From assembly GCA_944322725.1 (NCBI GenBank), contig CALUPU010000015.1, positions 1 to 39,871 of the forward strand: a stretch of 39,871 nucleotides of DNA. Direction: 5' to 3'. Shown in pieces: positions 7,859-16,630 of the stretch. A model generated the notes under the pieces. It made no database searches. It was not told the DNA's origin and saw only the letters and a program-made list of their open reading frames with translations. The translations under genes were made by a program, and so were the position numbers. The stretch comes from Candidatus Gastranaerophilales bacterium (lineage in GTDB: Bacteria; Cyanobacteriota; Vampirovibrionia; Gastranaerophilales; Gastranaerophilaceae). Within the stretch, counting starts at the first letter, position 1, and each line of letters begins with the position of its first letter.

Positions 7859-9040
7859 ATGACAAAAGACTTTAAAATAAAAATTATAAATTGCACAGAA
7901 AAAGATCTTAATGATATAGGATTTGATAAAACATACATAAAGAATGCGGTTAACAAACACAGATTTAAAACAGTAAAAATCCATAATCTTACCTGTGCAC
8001 AGGCTAATATTCTGAAACAAACAGCACTGACCTCCGGAACAGACTGCGCAGTACACAGAGAAGTTATAACCGGCAAAGTAGAACTATCTGACTGCATATT
8101 GAGCGGAAGTATAAGCCAGTTAAAAACAATATGTGAAAAACTCAAATTTCAGCCGTTAAAATTATCTTCTCTTGCAGAAGAAATTAAGAATTTGCTCTTT
8201 GAAAAATATTCACCTGTTATTATCAGAGATACGGTATTTAACTGGGAAAGACCTTATATAATGGGTATTTTGAATATTACGCCGGACTCGTCCTCTGATG
8301 GCGGAGAATTTAACAGCATTGAAAAAGCAGAAAATCACTTTAAACAAATGCTGCAAGAAGGTGCCGACATAATAGACATAGGCGGTGAATCAACAAGACC
8401 GTTTGCGAAAAAGATTACTGCCGATGAAGAAATAACCCGAGTTATCCCGGTTATCAGGCATATTCGTTCTTTTGACAGCAGCACTATTATAAGCATAGAT
8501 ACCAGAAATTCACAAACCGCACAAAAAGCGATTGAAGCAGGGGCAGATATTATAAATGACATTTCAGCTTTTGACTGGGATGAAAAAATGATTGATGCAG
8601 TAAAAGACAATGATTGCCCGATAATCCTTAACCACTCTAAAGGTACACCTGAGATTATGCAGAATAATACATTATACAATGACGTGGTTGATGATATATA
8701 CGACTATTTGCAAAGAAAGATAGATTTATTAATTGAAAAAGGTATAGATCCAGCAAAAGTAATCATTGACCCCGGTATAGGATTCGGAAAAACAACGCAG
8801 CAGAACTTTGAAATAATAAGCAGGCTGCAAGAGTTCAAGACTCTTGGTTGTCCAATACTAGTAGGACATTCACGCAAAAACTTTTTAAAAGAGACAATAG
8901 GGTCTGACAATAAAGAAGAATTGGACACAGCAACACTAACTGTTTCTCAAAAAGCAATTGAGAACTCTGCAAATATTATAAGAGTGCACAATGTAAAACC
9001 ACATAGGATACTTTTGGATGTTCTGCAATCATTTTCTTAA
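7859..9040 (+). CDS. folP: Dihydropteroate synthase with N-terminal extension
   Basis: 393 residues; the catalytic TIM barrel occupies about residues 125-390. It shows the family motifs IMGILNITPDSSSDGG (usual NVTPDSFSDGG), DIIDIGGESTRP, ISIDTRN, INDISAF, DPGIGFGKT and ILVGHSRKNFL. It condenses p-aminobenzoate with the pterin pyrophosphate in folate synthesis and is the sulfonamide target. The first ~120 residues are an extra domain absent from the E. coli enzyme (~280 residues); similar extensions occur in some other bacteria, function unknown. No Shine-Dalgarno is seen before ATG 7859 and TATATT sits 1 nt upstream, so the start or promoter arrangement is unusual. The 3' end overlaps the convergent gene by 12 nt. 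Confidence 0.94.
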   Translation: MTKDFKIKIINCTEKDLNDIGFDKTYIKNAVNKHRFKTVKIHNLTCAQANILKQTALTSGTDCAVHREVITGKVELSDCILSGSISQLKTICEKLKFQPLKLSSLAEEIKNLLFEKYSPVIIRDTVFNWERPYIMGILNITPDSSSDGGEFNSIEKAENHFKQMLQEGADIIDIGGESTRPFAKKITADEEITRVIPVIRHIRSFDSSTIISIDTRNSQTAQKAIEAGADIINDISAFDWDEKMIDAVKDNDCPIILNHSKGTPEIMQNNTLYNDVVDDIYDYLQRKIDLLIEKGIDPAKVIIDPGIGFGKTTQQNFEIISRLQEFKTLGCPILVGHSRKNFLKETIGSDNKEELDTATLTVSQKAIENSANIIRVHNVKPHRILLDVLQSFS

Positions 9041-9433
9041 ATTTTTCAACACATCGTCAAAAGATTCTATTGGTGTAAATTTATAACCGCATTTTTTACC
9101 CAGTTCACCACCCATCATAAAGATAGCTTCAGCCGGATATCTTCTGCAAATTCCAGGACGTTTTTTATGAATAGTACAGCGGTTTGATTCTTTATCAAGC
9201 TTTTGACACTCAAAAATCAAACCTATATCATCTTTTCCTACAACTTTTAAATAAGTATAAAACGGATGTAGCAGTTTAAGTTTTTCAAATTCTTCTTCTG
9301 TTTGAACGACATTTCTTACATGCCTGACATATATCTGCCTGCAGCACTCACCGCAGCCGATACAATGACCGCTTCTGTAATATGTACGCCCCAAAATATT
9401 TTTGTAGAAAAATTTTTTAAAAAATTTAAGCAC
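9029..9433 (-). CDS. CxxCxxCC-type (YkgJ family) putative metal-cluster protein
   Basis: 134-residue protein with the YkgJ/UPF0153 signature: GHCIGCGECCRQ near residue 22, then CQKLD and NRCTIHKKRPGICRRYP further on. The spaced cysteines are thought to bind Zn or an Fe-S cluster; biochemical role unknown. The start is GTG 9433, inside the last codons of the TPR gene (8-nt overlap), with only a weak AGAG upstream, which implies translational coupling. Its end overlaps folP convergently. It is the last gene of a three-gene minus-strand operon. Confidence 0.83.
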   Translation of the reverse strand: MLKFFKKFFYKNILGRTYYRSGHCIGCGECCRQIYVRHVRNVVQTEEEFEKLKLLHPFYTYLKVVGKDDIGLIFECQKLDKESNRCTIHKKRPGICRRYPAEAIFMMGGELGKKCGYKFTPIESFDDVLKNLRK

Positions 9434-10676
9434 CGAATTGTTCTCTTGCGATAATAATGCGTCTGCATTCCGCCTTGCACTTCATAGCGTATACAACTTC
9501 TTTTGAGTGGCTCTGCCCCAACATCATAATTCTATCACAAAGTTCAATACAGGCATTGAGTTTCTTCCTGTTCATCAAATCAGGAATCTGATTGTATAAA
9601 ACATTGATAACAAAAGGTTCAGGATTAGCAAAAATCTTATACTTATCTATAGTTTGCTGTATGTCAGAATTTTCAGATTCAGAAAGAATCATATAATTTT
9701 CGTATTCATCAATAGCTTCTTCATAAGCATTGTCCATTTCAGCCTCTCTTGCTTTTTCAAGATGAGACTCAATAAGTTCATGCTCTTGCAGAACCGAGGA
9801 TAAAGAGGATAGTTTTGACTTAACTTTTGAATAGTGAGAGGTGCCTTCAGGAAGCAGATTCAACGCTCTTTTATAATAAGCATATGCATATGAAGGCTGT
9901 TCTAATATGTAATACAAATTAGCAATCTCAAGCACAATCTTTGTTGTATAAGGAAAATAAAGATATACTAAAAGATAAAACTCCAGTGCTTTTTGAAAAT
10001 TTCTGTCAAAGTAAAAAATTTCCGCAATATTGGCATATATGGTCGGAAGATTGGCATATGTCGAAATCATTTTGAGATATAAAGCTGCAATAGATCTTAA
10101 ATCTTTTTTCAGTTTAAATTCCTCAACTTTTCTAGCATAAAATTCAACTTTTGCAGTCAGATTGGAAAAAGTCTGTTTTACTTTATAGTATTCAGGAGTA
10201 TTAACATTTTTCTCATACGTCAGGTATTTTTCAAAATACTTAGTTGCTTTTATCCTGCTGTTTTTCTTGTTATATGCATTAGCAAGATTCAAGTTAACAG
10301 TAGGGTTTTCCGGCATAATACTGCAAGCTAAATGCCAGTTTAAGATTGCTTCGTTAATATTTCCGTCTTTATACAGTTCATTACCAATATTTATATATGC
10401 AGAATACTCCAGAGGAGAAATTTCAATAGCTTTTTTCCAGTGAGAGAGTGCTTTGTCTTTATCATTAAGGCGTTTGTAGCAGCTGCCTATCAAAACCTGA
10501 CCGTAAGCAGAAGAGGTGAATTGAGGATCACCTTCCGCCATGTTAAGAGCCTCACTGTATCTGCCGGACTCATAGAATTCATAAGCCCTCGCCATCTTGT
10601 CAATAGAAATATTTTCACCATCATTAAACTCGACACCTGATAGTCCCGAGGCATTATTAAAATCAGTATTTTCCAT
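9426..10676 (-). CDS. TPR-repeat protein
   Basis: 416 residues, no signal peptide. Tetratricopeptide repeats are visible from about residue 28 (ARAYEFYESGRYSEALNMAE), 62 (GSCYKRLNDKDKALSHWKKAI) and 96 (GNELYKDGNINEAILNWHLA). Further helical repeats run to about residue 300 (YAYAYYKRALNLLPEG, YEEAIDEYENYMILSE). Probably a cytosolic scaffold for protein interactions; partner unknown. AGGT lies close upstream of ATG 10676. It sits 16 nt after the unknown 112-residue gene and overlaps the CxxCxxCC gene. Confidence 0.85.
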   Translation of the reverse strand: MENTDFNNASGLSGVEFNDGENISIDKMARAYEFYESGRYSEALNMAEGDPQFTSSAYGQVLIGSCYKRLNDKDKALSHWKKAIEISPLEYSAYINIGNELYKDGNINEAILNWHLACSIMPENPTVNLNLANAYNKKNSRIKATKYFEKYLTYEKNVNTPEYYKVKQTFSNLTAKVEFYARKVEEFKLKKDLRSIAALYLKMISTYANLPTIYANIAEIFYFDRNFQKALEFYLLVYLYFPYTTKIVLEIANLYYILEQPSYAYAYYKRALNLLPEGTSHYSKVKSKLSSLSSVLQEHELIESHLEKAREAEMDNAYEEAIDEYENYMILSESENSDIQQTIDKYKIFANPEPFVINVLYNQIPDLMNRKKLNACIELCDRIMMLGQSHSKEVVYAMKCKAECRRIIIAREQFGA

Positions 10677-10692
10677 ACGCTACCTAATCAAA

Positions 10693-11031
10693 TTAGCCAA
10701 GCAAATCTTTTAAAAAAGTCTGATTGTTAAAAATTCCTTCAATCACTTTGCTTTCAAAATCCATATCTTTGAAATTAAAAACATTTTGAGCAACAAGTGT
10801 ATTATGGCTCAAATCCTCAGGATCAGACATGGCAAGAGATGCAAATTTTTTGATATCCAAATCTCTTTGATAAAGATCAAGTGCCTCATTCGAAATACTT
10901 GTCTCGTCAATCAAAAGATTCTTGTCTACATTTGAATAAGGATTTTTGCTGCCAAGACTCAGCTTGTCAACATTACCGCTCTGGATTAAATTTTTATTTA
11001 TTAAATCCTGTCCGGAAAGTCCTTTTAACAT
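10693..11031 (-). CDS. Hypothetical protein, first gene of TPR operon
   Basis: 112-residue soluble, mostly helical protein, not recognised. It starts MLKGLSGQDLINKNLIQSGN and has no cysteine, signal peptide or membrane segment. Strong GAGGAG before ATG 11031. It is the first gene of the operon with the TPR and CxxCxxCC genes. The divergent intergenic region upstream contains repeated GGTCAATA half-sites that may control it. Confidence 0.7.
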   Translation of the reverse strand: MLKGLSGQDLINKNLIQSGNVDKLSLGSKNPYSNVDKNLLIDETSISNEALDLYQRDLDIKKFASLAMSDPEDLSHNTLVAQNVFNFKDMDFESKVIEGIFNNQTFLKDLLG

Positions 11032-11090
11032 ATACTTCTCTCCTCATATTAATATTATGAACATTATCAATCTTATTTCCACAATCAACA

Positions 11091-11120
11091 GGTCAATATT
11101 TATTGACCATGTGGTCAATA
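11091..11120. promoter_or_regulatory. Cluster of three GGTCAATA half-sites (putative operator)
   Basis: GGTCAATA (11091-11098), TT, TATTGACC (11101-11108) form a perfect 18-bp palindrome. A third direct copy GGTCAATA follows at 11113-11120. The cluster sits in the 197-bp divergent gap between the TPR operon and the membrane-protein gene, where a regulator could affect both. Confidence 0.55.
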
Positions 11121-11179
11121 AAACAAATAAACAGCCCTCAAACAACGCCATTATTGGAAAAATCAAACATATACTGTAG

Positions 11180-11208
11180 TTGTGTCTTTAATAGATAAAT
11201 ATTATAAT
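11180..11208 (+). promoter_or_regulatory. Promoter of the membrane-protein gene
   Basis: TTGTGT (11180-11185) and TATAAT (11203-11208) with 17-bp spacing. An AAGGGA at 11217-11222 before ATG 11229 gives a short, conventional leader. Confidence 0.65.
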
Positions 11209-11228
11209 AAAACGCAAAGGGAAATTTA

Positions 11229-11927
11229 ATGGCGTCAATAGTTGATTCTATCAGATCTGTATATCAGGACAATTATGCCTTGCTAAAGCTGGGAATTTTC
11301 AGCTGTTTAATATTTCTCATACTGGGGGTAAATCTTACAACTAAATCCTTTAATTTTTTAAATTTTATAATCTGGCTTGTCGTATACTACATATATCTTG
11401 GCTTTGCCTGTATAATTATAAGCAACCGAATTAACCAAAGAATACAGACTCTTCCTCCGTTTGATCCATTATTATTTAATGCTGTATCTCTTAAAGCTTT
11501 TGCTATCTCAGTTCCATATCTTTTAATAGGTTATTTTGTTGTTAATATAGTTGTCGGAATGTTCAATTTTGAAGGAGTACCGCAGCTTGTTGCAATATGG
11601 CTTATTCGATTTTTTATATTTTCAGTACTTATGACCGCACTTATAAACTATTCTGAAAAATACGACATAAGAGACGGTTTAAATTTATCAAAAATAGCAG
11701 CGGGTGTAGCGGATGTTCTGGTTTTTACTCTTGTAGGCGTGATTTTAGTGGCGCTTTATTCACTTTTTATAGTTCTCCCCACGCTATACCTGATATACAG
11801 ATTTTTTGAGTTTGGACCATTATTCAAATACACTGCTGTTTTATTTTCCACATTGAATATTGCGTTTCTTTCTGATTACTGGGGGCAATTACATTATGAT
11901 ATAGAAAGCAAAAACAACTATTACTAA
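11229..11927 (+). CDS. Polytopic membrane protein (DUF4013-like)
   Basis: 232 residues with about five or six hydrophobic segments: roughly 21-37, 43-64, 90-110, 118-140, 157-185 and 190-210. The overall pattern, an N-terminal cytosolic helix then glycine-poor long TM helices with an [18 protein letters not shown] loop in the middle, resembles DUF4013-type proteins of unknown function. The family assignment is tentative. AAGGGA lies upstream of ATG 11229. The stop overlaps uvrB's stop by 4 nt in convergent orientation. Confidence 0.75.
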   Translation: MASIVDSIRSVYQDNYALLKLGIFSCLIFLILGVNLTTKSFNFLNFIIWLVVYYIYLGFACIIISNRINQRIQTLPPFDPLLFNAVSLKAFAISVPYLLIGYFVVNIVVGMFNFEGVPQLVAIWLIRFFIFSVLMTALINYSEKYDIRDGLNLSKIAAGVADVLVFTLVGVILVALYSLFIVLPTLYLIYRFFEFGPLFKYTAVLFSTLNIAFLSDYWGQLHYDIESKNNYY

Positions 11928-13918
11928 CCTTTTGACTTAACCATTTCCCTTAATTTTTTCAACTGGTCGCGAATCTCAGCTGCTCTTTCAAAATCAAGAA
12001 CTTTGGCTGCAGAGTGCATATCTTTTTCCAATTTTTGTATAAGCTTCGGTATATCTTTGACACTAAGATTCATTTCAACCATTTCTTCGGCAACAATATC
12101 CTCAAGATTGCGATAACTCGAAACAAGCTGCAAAAGATTATTTTCAACAGGTTTTTTAATTGTTTTGGGTACAATATTATGTTCTTTGTTGTATGCCATC
12201 TGGATTTGCCGCCTGCGGTTAGTTTCTGATATTGCAGCCTCCATACTGTCGGTCATTTTGTCAGCATACATTATAACTTTACCCGTTGAATTTCTTGCAG
12301 CCCTGCCTATTGTCTGGATTAAACTTGTTTCCGAACGCAAAAAGCCCTCTTTGTCCGCATCCATAATTGCAACAAGAGATACTTCAGGAATATCCAGACC
12401 TTCTCTCAAAAGGTTAACCCCGACAAGCACATCAAAAGCCCCTAACCTCAAATCTCTTAATATTTCAACACGCTCAAGAGACTGAATTTCGCTGTGCAAA
12501 TACCTGACTTTAACTCCCATCTGATTCATATATTCTGTAAGGTCTTCTGCCATACGTTTTGTAAGGGTAGTTACAAGTACTCTTTCATTTTTATCCGTAA
12601 TCTTTTGTATCTCGGATATCAAATCATCAACCTGATTTTCTGTAGGTCTCACAGAAATCTCAGGATCCACAAGCCCTGTAGGCCGAATAATCTGTTCAAC
12701 AATCTGATCTGATATACTGCGCTCAAAATCAGCAGGAGTAGCAGAAATAAATATTTTTTGATGAACCCTTTCCCAGAACTCTTCATCTGTCAAAGGTCTG
12801 TTATCTTTTGCACACGGAAGTCTGAATCCGTAATCAATCAAGACATCTTTTCTTGCAGCATCTCCTCTGCACATACCTTTCAGTTGCGGTATAGTAACGT
12901 GTGATTCGTCTATAACAAGCAAAAAATCGTCTTTAAAATAGTCAATAAGAGTTTTGGGAGGAGTTCCCGGACCTCTTCTTTCAATAATCCTCGAGTAATT
13001 TTCTATACCGGAGCAGTACCCCATTTCTTTTATCATCTCTATGTCATATTTGACACGCTGTTCAAGTCTCTGCGCTTCGACAAGTTTATTTTGCGCATAG
13101 AGTTCATTGAGACGAAGTTTCAACTCCTCTCTTATCAAGCGTATTGTTTCTTCTTTGTCCTCATCATCAGAGAGATAATGCACCGCAGGGAAAAGTACAA
13201 CCTCATTCGGAGATTCCAATATTTCACCCGTAACATTATCTATACGTGTAATTTTTTCAATTTCATCGCCAAAGAAACTCACGCGTGTAATTATTTTTTC
13301 ATATGAAGGCATAACTTCGACAGAATCGCCTCTTGCTCTGAAATTTGCTCTGTCTAATTCTAAATCATTACGTGTGTACTGAGCAGCTACAAGGTGATGC
13401 AATAGTTCATCTCTATCCATCTGCTGTCCGACTTTTAATGATACAGAACCTTTATAATAACTCTCAGGAGACCCGAGACCGTATATGCAGCTTACAGAAG
13501 CAATTACAATAACGTCTTTCCTTGTGTATAGACTTCTTGTTGTATTATGACGGAGCCTGTCAATTTCTTCATTAATAGTTGCGGATTTTTCGATAAACGT
13601 ATCTGTCCTAGGGATATATGCCTCAGGTTGATAATAATCGTAATAACTTATGAAATACTCAACCGCATTTTCAGGGAAAAGTTCTCTAAATTCATTATAT
13701 AACTGTGCAGCAAGAGTTTTGTTATGAGCGATAACAAGTGTGGGCTTTTGAATACGTTCAATTACATTAGCAATAGTAAAGGTTTTGCCCGACCCGGTAA
13801 TTCCCAGCAGTGTCTGTGCGTCACAGCCGGCATTAAGCCCTTCAACAAGAGCATCAATAGCCTTGGGCTGGTCTCCTGCTGGTTTATGAGGTGATACTAT
13901 TTTAAACTTCTTTTCCAT
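11924..13918 (-). CDS. uvrB: Excinuclease ABC subunit UvrB
   Basis: 664 residues, the usual length. It recognises damaged DNA with UvrA and recruits UvrC in nucleotide excision repair. Walker [13 protein letters not shown] lies near residue 38. The beta-hairpin region is [12 protein letters not shown], followed by the helicase motifs [20 protein letters not shown]-type motif III (ISATPADFE), and [15 protein letters not shown]. The C-terminal UVR domain ([16 protein letters not shown]) contacts UvrC. The -10-like TAATAT at 13925-13930 lies exactly 6 nt before ATG 13918 and no Shine-Dalgarno is present, so translation is probably leaderless. Confidence 0.98.
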   Translation of the reverse strand: MEKKFKIVSPHKPAGDQPKAIDALVEGLNAGCDAQTLLGITGSGKTFTIANVIERIQKPTLVIAHNKTLAAQLYNEFRELFPENAVEYFISYYDYYQPEAYIPRTDTFIEKSATINEEIDRLRHNTTRSLYTRKDVIVIASVSCIYGLGSPESYYKGSVSLKVGQQMDRDELLHHLVAAQYTRNDLELDRANFRARGDSVEVMPSYEKIITRVSFFGDEIEKITRIDNVTGEILESPNEVVLFPAVHYLSDDEDKEETIRLIREELKLRLNELYAQNKLVEAQRLEQRVKYDIEMIKEMGYCSGIENYSRIIERRGPGTPPKTLIDYFKDDFLLVIDESHVTIPQLKGMCRGDAARKDVLIDYGFRLPCAKDNRPLTDEEFWERVHQKIFISATPADFERSISDQIVEQIIRPTGLVDPEISVRPTENQVDDLISEIQKITDKNERVLVTTLTKRMAEDLTEYMNQMGVKVRYLHSEIQSLERVEILRDLRLGAFDVLVGVNLLREGLDIPEVSLVAIMDADKEGFLRSETSLIQTIGRAARNSTGKVIMYADKMTDSMEAAISETNRRRQIQMAYNKEHNIVPKTIKKPVENNLLQLVSSYRNLEDIVAEEMVEMNLSVKDIPKLIQKLEKDMHSAAKVLDFERAAEIRDQLKKLREMVKSKG

Positions 13919-13924
13919 AACAAT

Positions 13925-13930
13925 ATATTA
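13925..13930 (-). promoter_or_regulatory. uvrB -10 element, leaderless arrangement
   Basis: On the minus strand TAATAT is followed by 6 nt and then the uvrB ATG. The -35 is weak (TATTCA at 17-bp spacing). Confidence 0.5.
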
Positions 13931-14042
13931 GCATTAATTAAAATTAGTGAATATTAAACCTGAACATTAATCTGTTGTGCTTGTTTCATAAAAATATGTT
14001 TTGTATAATCAGAACAGTAAATATTATCAGAGGGAAAAGCGT

Positions 14043-15458
14043 ATGGCAAATAAAACGGTAGCAGCGGCACTTGTAAAGGCACAACAGTTTGAAGATGAAG
14101 ACAAACTGGAACAGGCTTACGAATGTTATAAATACGCTTACGAAGCCGACAAAAATGACACAGATGTGCTTCAAAGGCTTGCTGTATGCGCACAGATGCT
14201 CCAGTATAACAATGATGCCATAAACTACTGGAATACGTTCATCGCTTTAAAACCGGAAGACCCTATCGCCTACAATCAATTATTGGATTTGTATTTTCAC
14301 GAGAATAAATATCAATACTATCTTACAAGAGCAAAACTCAAAACTATTGAAGGCAGACTTGCTCAAGCTGCAGATGACTACAAAAAAGCCGTAAATAATA
14401 CAACAGAAGAAAAAGAAATCATTGCTGCAAGATATTTGCTGGCACAAACTTATGAAATATTAAACAAATCTGTACAGGCAATCGATGAATACTTAAAAAT
14501 ACTTGATTATGACCACAATGAAAATGTATATCTTTCACTGGCTGAATTGTATTATTCTGAAGACAGGTCAGCAGCTATAAGTTTATTAGAAAAAGCAATA
14601 CAGCAATATCCTGAAAGTAAAGACATCAAAGAGTTTTTATGCCGTTTATATCTTTCTACCGGCGATTATGAACAGGCAGAAAAATATGCCGTTAGTATAT
14701 TTAACAAAATTAAAGCCTTGCTTATGCAGGAAAAGAATGAAGAAGCCTTCAAACTGCTGAACAGTCTTTCTGATAAAGAAAAACAGGATATCAGCTACAG
14801 TGCACTCATGGCAGAGTATTACTACAATATTGGAGAAGATGATAATACGCTCAAATGGATTGACGTGTTTGAAAAAATGAATCCTGACAATCCGCTTCCA
14901 TATCAGATGAGAGCGCTGGTTTATGAAAAGAACAACAATGATTATGATGCACATTACAACTGGGGCAAATATTATATTAAGAAAAATAATCACGAACTTG
15001 CACTGGATGAATATTTAAATGCATACAACGCTGACAAAAATAATACAGAAGCAATAAAAGAACTGATAAATTTATACTCTTCATTGAATGACAATTTTGC
15101 CTGTGCAGAATTTTGCGAAAAATTAGTTGCTATAGAAAAAGACGACATTGCAACACTAAAAAGACTCGTAAAATTCTATGAAGAACAGGGATATGAAGAC
15201 AAGGTAATGGAATATCTGTTTGCACTGGCGGAAATTAATACAAAAGACTACGCTACATTCTTGAAACTCGCAAAGCATGCTGAAAAAGCAGGAAGAATCG
15301 AAGAAGCAGCAGATTACTACAACAAATATCTGAAATTTGCACCGAATTCAGATGAAAAAGAGGAAATCAAAAAAAGGGTTGATTTGCTGGCTAACGGCGA
15401 AATGGCAGAAGAAGAGGGCATTCTCGATAAAATACTGGGATTTTTCTCAAAAAAATAA
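14043..15458 (+). CDS. TPR-repeat protein
   Basis: 471 residues, cytosolic, almost entirely helical repeats. TPR-like units include AQQFEDEDKLEQAYECYKYA (about 10-30), AQAADDYKKAVNN (about 108), SVQAIDEYLKILDYD (about 142), GDYEQAEKYAVSIF (about 205), NHELALDEYLNAYNAD (about 315) and RIEEAADYYNKYLKFAP (about 420). It ends in a short amphipathic tail, LDKILGFFSKK. The frame is open upstream, but ATG 14043 has AGAGGG eight bases before it and is clearly the start. TATAAT at 14004-14009 may be the -10. Function unknown; it resembles the TPR gene at 9426-10676 in style. Confidence 0.85.
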   Translation: MANKTVAAALVKAQQFEDEDKLEQAYECYKYAYEADKNDTDVLQRLAVCAQMLQYNNDAINYWNTFIALKPEDPIAYNQLLDLYFHENKYQYYLTRAKLKTIEGRLAQAADDYKKAVNNTTEEKEIIAARYLLAQTYEILNKSVQAIDEYLKILDYDHNENVYLSLAELYYSEDRSAAISLLEKAIQQYPESKDIKEFLCRLYLSTGDYEQAEKYAVSIFNKIKALLMQEKNEEAFKLLNSLSDKEKQDISYSALMAEYYYNIGEDDNTLKWIDVFEKMNPDNPLPYQMRALVYEKNNNDYDAHYNWGKYYIKKNNHELALDEYLNAYNADKNNTEAIKELINLYSSLNDNFACAEFCEKLVAIEKDDIATLKRLVKFYEEQGYEDKVMEYLFALAEINTKDYATFLKLAKHAEKAGRIEEAADYYNKYLKFAPNSDEKEEIKKRVDLLANGEMAEEEGILDKILGFFSKK

Positions 15459-15467
15459 GAAAAATTA

Positions 15468-15495
15468 TTGACAGCATATATTTATTTAGTAATAT
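15468..15495 (+). promoter_or_regulatory. Promoter of the tRNA-Val leader
   Basis: TTGACA (15468-15473) and TAATAT (15490-15495) with 16-bp spacing. The start would fall near 15502, just before the first 91-bp repeat, so the repeats are predicted to be transcribed with the tRNA. Confidence 0.7.
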
Positions 15496-15511
15496 AGTTA
15501 TACAAAGCAAT

Positions 15512-15693
15512 TGACGCGGGCGTTTAGTTCGGTTGCTAAGTGAGGATTACCTCACAAATTTAAATAAAGCTTCCCGAAAGGGAAGTGCGTGAAAACTAAA
15601 TATGACGCGGGCGTTTAGTTCGGTTGCTAAGTGAGGTTTACCTCACAAATTTAAATAAAGCTTCCCGAAAGGGAAGTGCGTGAAAACTAAATA
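15512..15693 (+). repeat. Two 91-bp tandem units upstream of tRNA-Val, each starting with a tRNA-like 5' end
   Basis: Units begin at 15512 and 15603, and the tRNA region begins in register at 15694, giving an exact 91-bp period. Each unit starts GCGGGCGTTTAG like the tRNA, then diverges. It contains two perfect hairpins: GTGAGG-(A/T)TTA-CCTCAC, and CTTCCC-GAAA-GGGAAG. The second resembles the tRNA-Val anticodon stem (CTTCC/GGAAG) with the loop replaced by GAAA. The two units differ by a single base (ATTA versus TTTA loop). Confidence 0.9.
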
Positions 15694-15699
15694 TGGTGC

Positions 15700-15775
15700 G
15701 GGCGTTTAGCTCAGTTGGTAGAGCGCTTCCCTTACAAGGAAGATGTCGGGAGTTCGAGCCTCTCAACGCCCACCA
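15700..15775 (+). tRNA. tRNA-Val (anticodon TAC), CCA encoded
   Basis: GGGCGTT pairs with AACGCCC. The D-arm is AGCTCAGTTGGTAGAGC, the anticodon arm CTTCC-CTTACAA-GGAAG has anticodon TAC, and the T-loop is TTCGAGC. Discriminator A is followed by an encoded CCA (15773-15775). Confidence 0.96.
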
Positions 15776-15788
15776 TTAGAAAAATTAG

Positions 15789-15820
15789 CACTTTCAAGCA
15801 TAGGTTTGAAGGTGTTTTTT
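15789..15820 (+). terminator. tRNA-Val terminator
   Basis: CACTTTCAA and TTGAAGGTG form a 9-bp stem with one G-U pair and an 8-nt loop, followed by six T. Confidence 0.8.
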
Positions 15821-15917
15821 ATTGTATTTTCCAGACAAAATCCTTACATACACGTAATATCATGTGTTTTTAAAATCATTATAATGACCTTAATATTTAA
15901 ACTTTTGAGGTCTCATA

Positions 15918-16106
15918 ATGAAAAAGTTTTTGATTGGTTTGTTTCTCTTCCTTTTTTGCTCATGTGCGTGCTACGCATTGGTTCATACGGTAAAGGCTGA
16001 CCAGAGGCGCGGCTGTTGTTCTCATCATGGCGGCGTTTGCGGATGTAAAAATGCCAGAGCATTATGTTGTGACGGAACACTCAGTCCATCTTGCGGGTGT
16101 TATTAA
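15918..16106 (+). CDS. Small secreted Cys/His-rich protein
   Basis: 62 residues. An N-terminal signal peptide (FLIGLFLFLFCSCACYALV) is followed by a ~35-residue mature part. This carries RGCCSHHGGVCGC, then ALCCDGTLSPSCGCY, with nine cysteines and two histidines. The CSHHGGVCGC...CCDGT.SP.C pattern recurs in small bacterial secreted proteins, often annotated only as hypothetical; disulfide or metal binding is inferred. GAGG lies upstream of ATG 15918. The stop TAA overlaps the next ATG by one base (TAATG), so the two proteins are made together. Confidence 0.8.
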   Translation: MKKFLIGLFLFLFCSCACYALVHTVKADQRRGCCSHHGGVCGCKNARALCCDGTLSPSCGCY

Positions 16107-16510
16107 TGAAAAAACTTTACCTTTTATCAATTCTTTGTATATTTAGTGCTAACTCCTGTTTTGGCGCACATTGTTATCTTGAAAAAGAATACCAGAACAA
16201 ATGGTGCAAAGCCAATCATGGTACGGCAGAATACATATTAAACGACAAAACCAGAATTGACTGCCTTACAAAAGACTATGCAATTGAATTTGATTTTGCC
16301 TCAAAATGGGCGGAATCCATAGGACAATCCCTATACTATGCTCTTTCTACAAATAAAAACGCAGGTGTTGTATTGATTATGGAAAATCCGCAAAAAGACA
16401 TGAAATATTTAATTCGCCTTAAAGAAGTTGCGCAAAAGTATAATATAAAAGTTTGGACAATGACTCCCGAAGATATGCTTCCTGTAAAGAACTGCGCTGT
16501 TATTCATTAA
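16106..16510 (+). CDS. Exported protein with PD-(D/E)XK nuclease-like motifs
   Basis: 134 residues starting at ATG 16106 inside the TAATG overlap; the open frame extends upstream but ATG is the coupled start. Residues 1-21 are a signal peptide (KKLYLLSILCIFSANSCFG). The core reads TRIDCLTKDYAIEFDFASKW, then GQSLYYAL. The D, E-x-D, K and Q-x-x-x-Y spacing resembles the PD-(D/E)XK nuclease fold with a RecB-type Q...Y motif. A beta strand (VVLIM) and a helix follow. Exported nuclease function is an inference from motif spacing. It has four cysteines in the mature part, two (HCYLEKEYQNKWC) in an N-terminal loop. Confidence 0.7.
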   Translation: MKKLYLLSILCIFSANSCFGAHCYLEKEYQNKWCKANHGTAEYILNDKTRIDCLTKDYAIEFDFASKWAESIGQSLYYALSTNKNAGVVLIMENPQKDMKYLIRLKEVAQKYNIKVWTMTPEDMLPVKNCAVIH

Positions 16511-16630
16511 ATCGCTCTTCCTCAAATGTTACAGAATCGTTACAAAACATGCTTTAAAAAAGCAATTATTGAATACAAAATGTTTTTATTTAGATACGAG
16601 GAATAACTAAACACGAGAGGACGACCAACA

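Noticed and set aside
15512-15693. Two extra tRNA-Val genes
   Set aside because: The D-arm and 3' half do not pair as a tRNA: there is no T-arm, no acceptor partner and the anticodon loop is GAAA.
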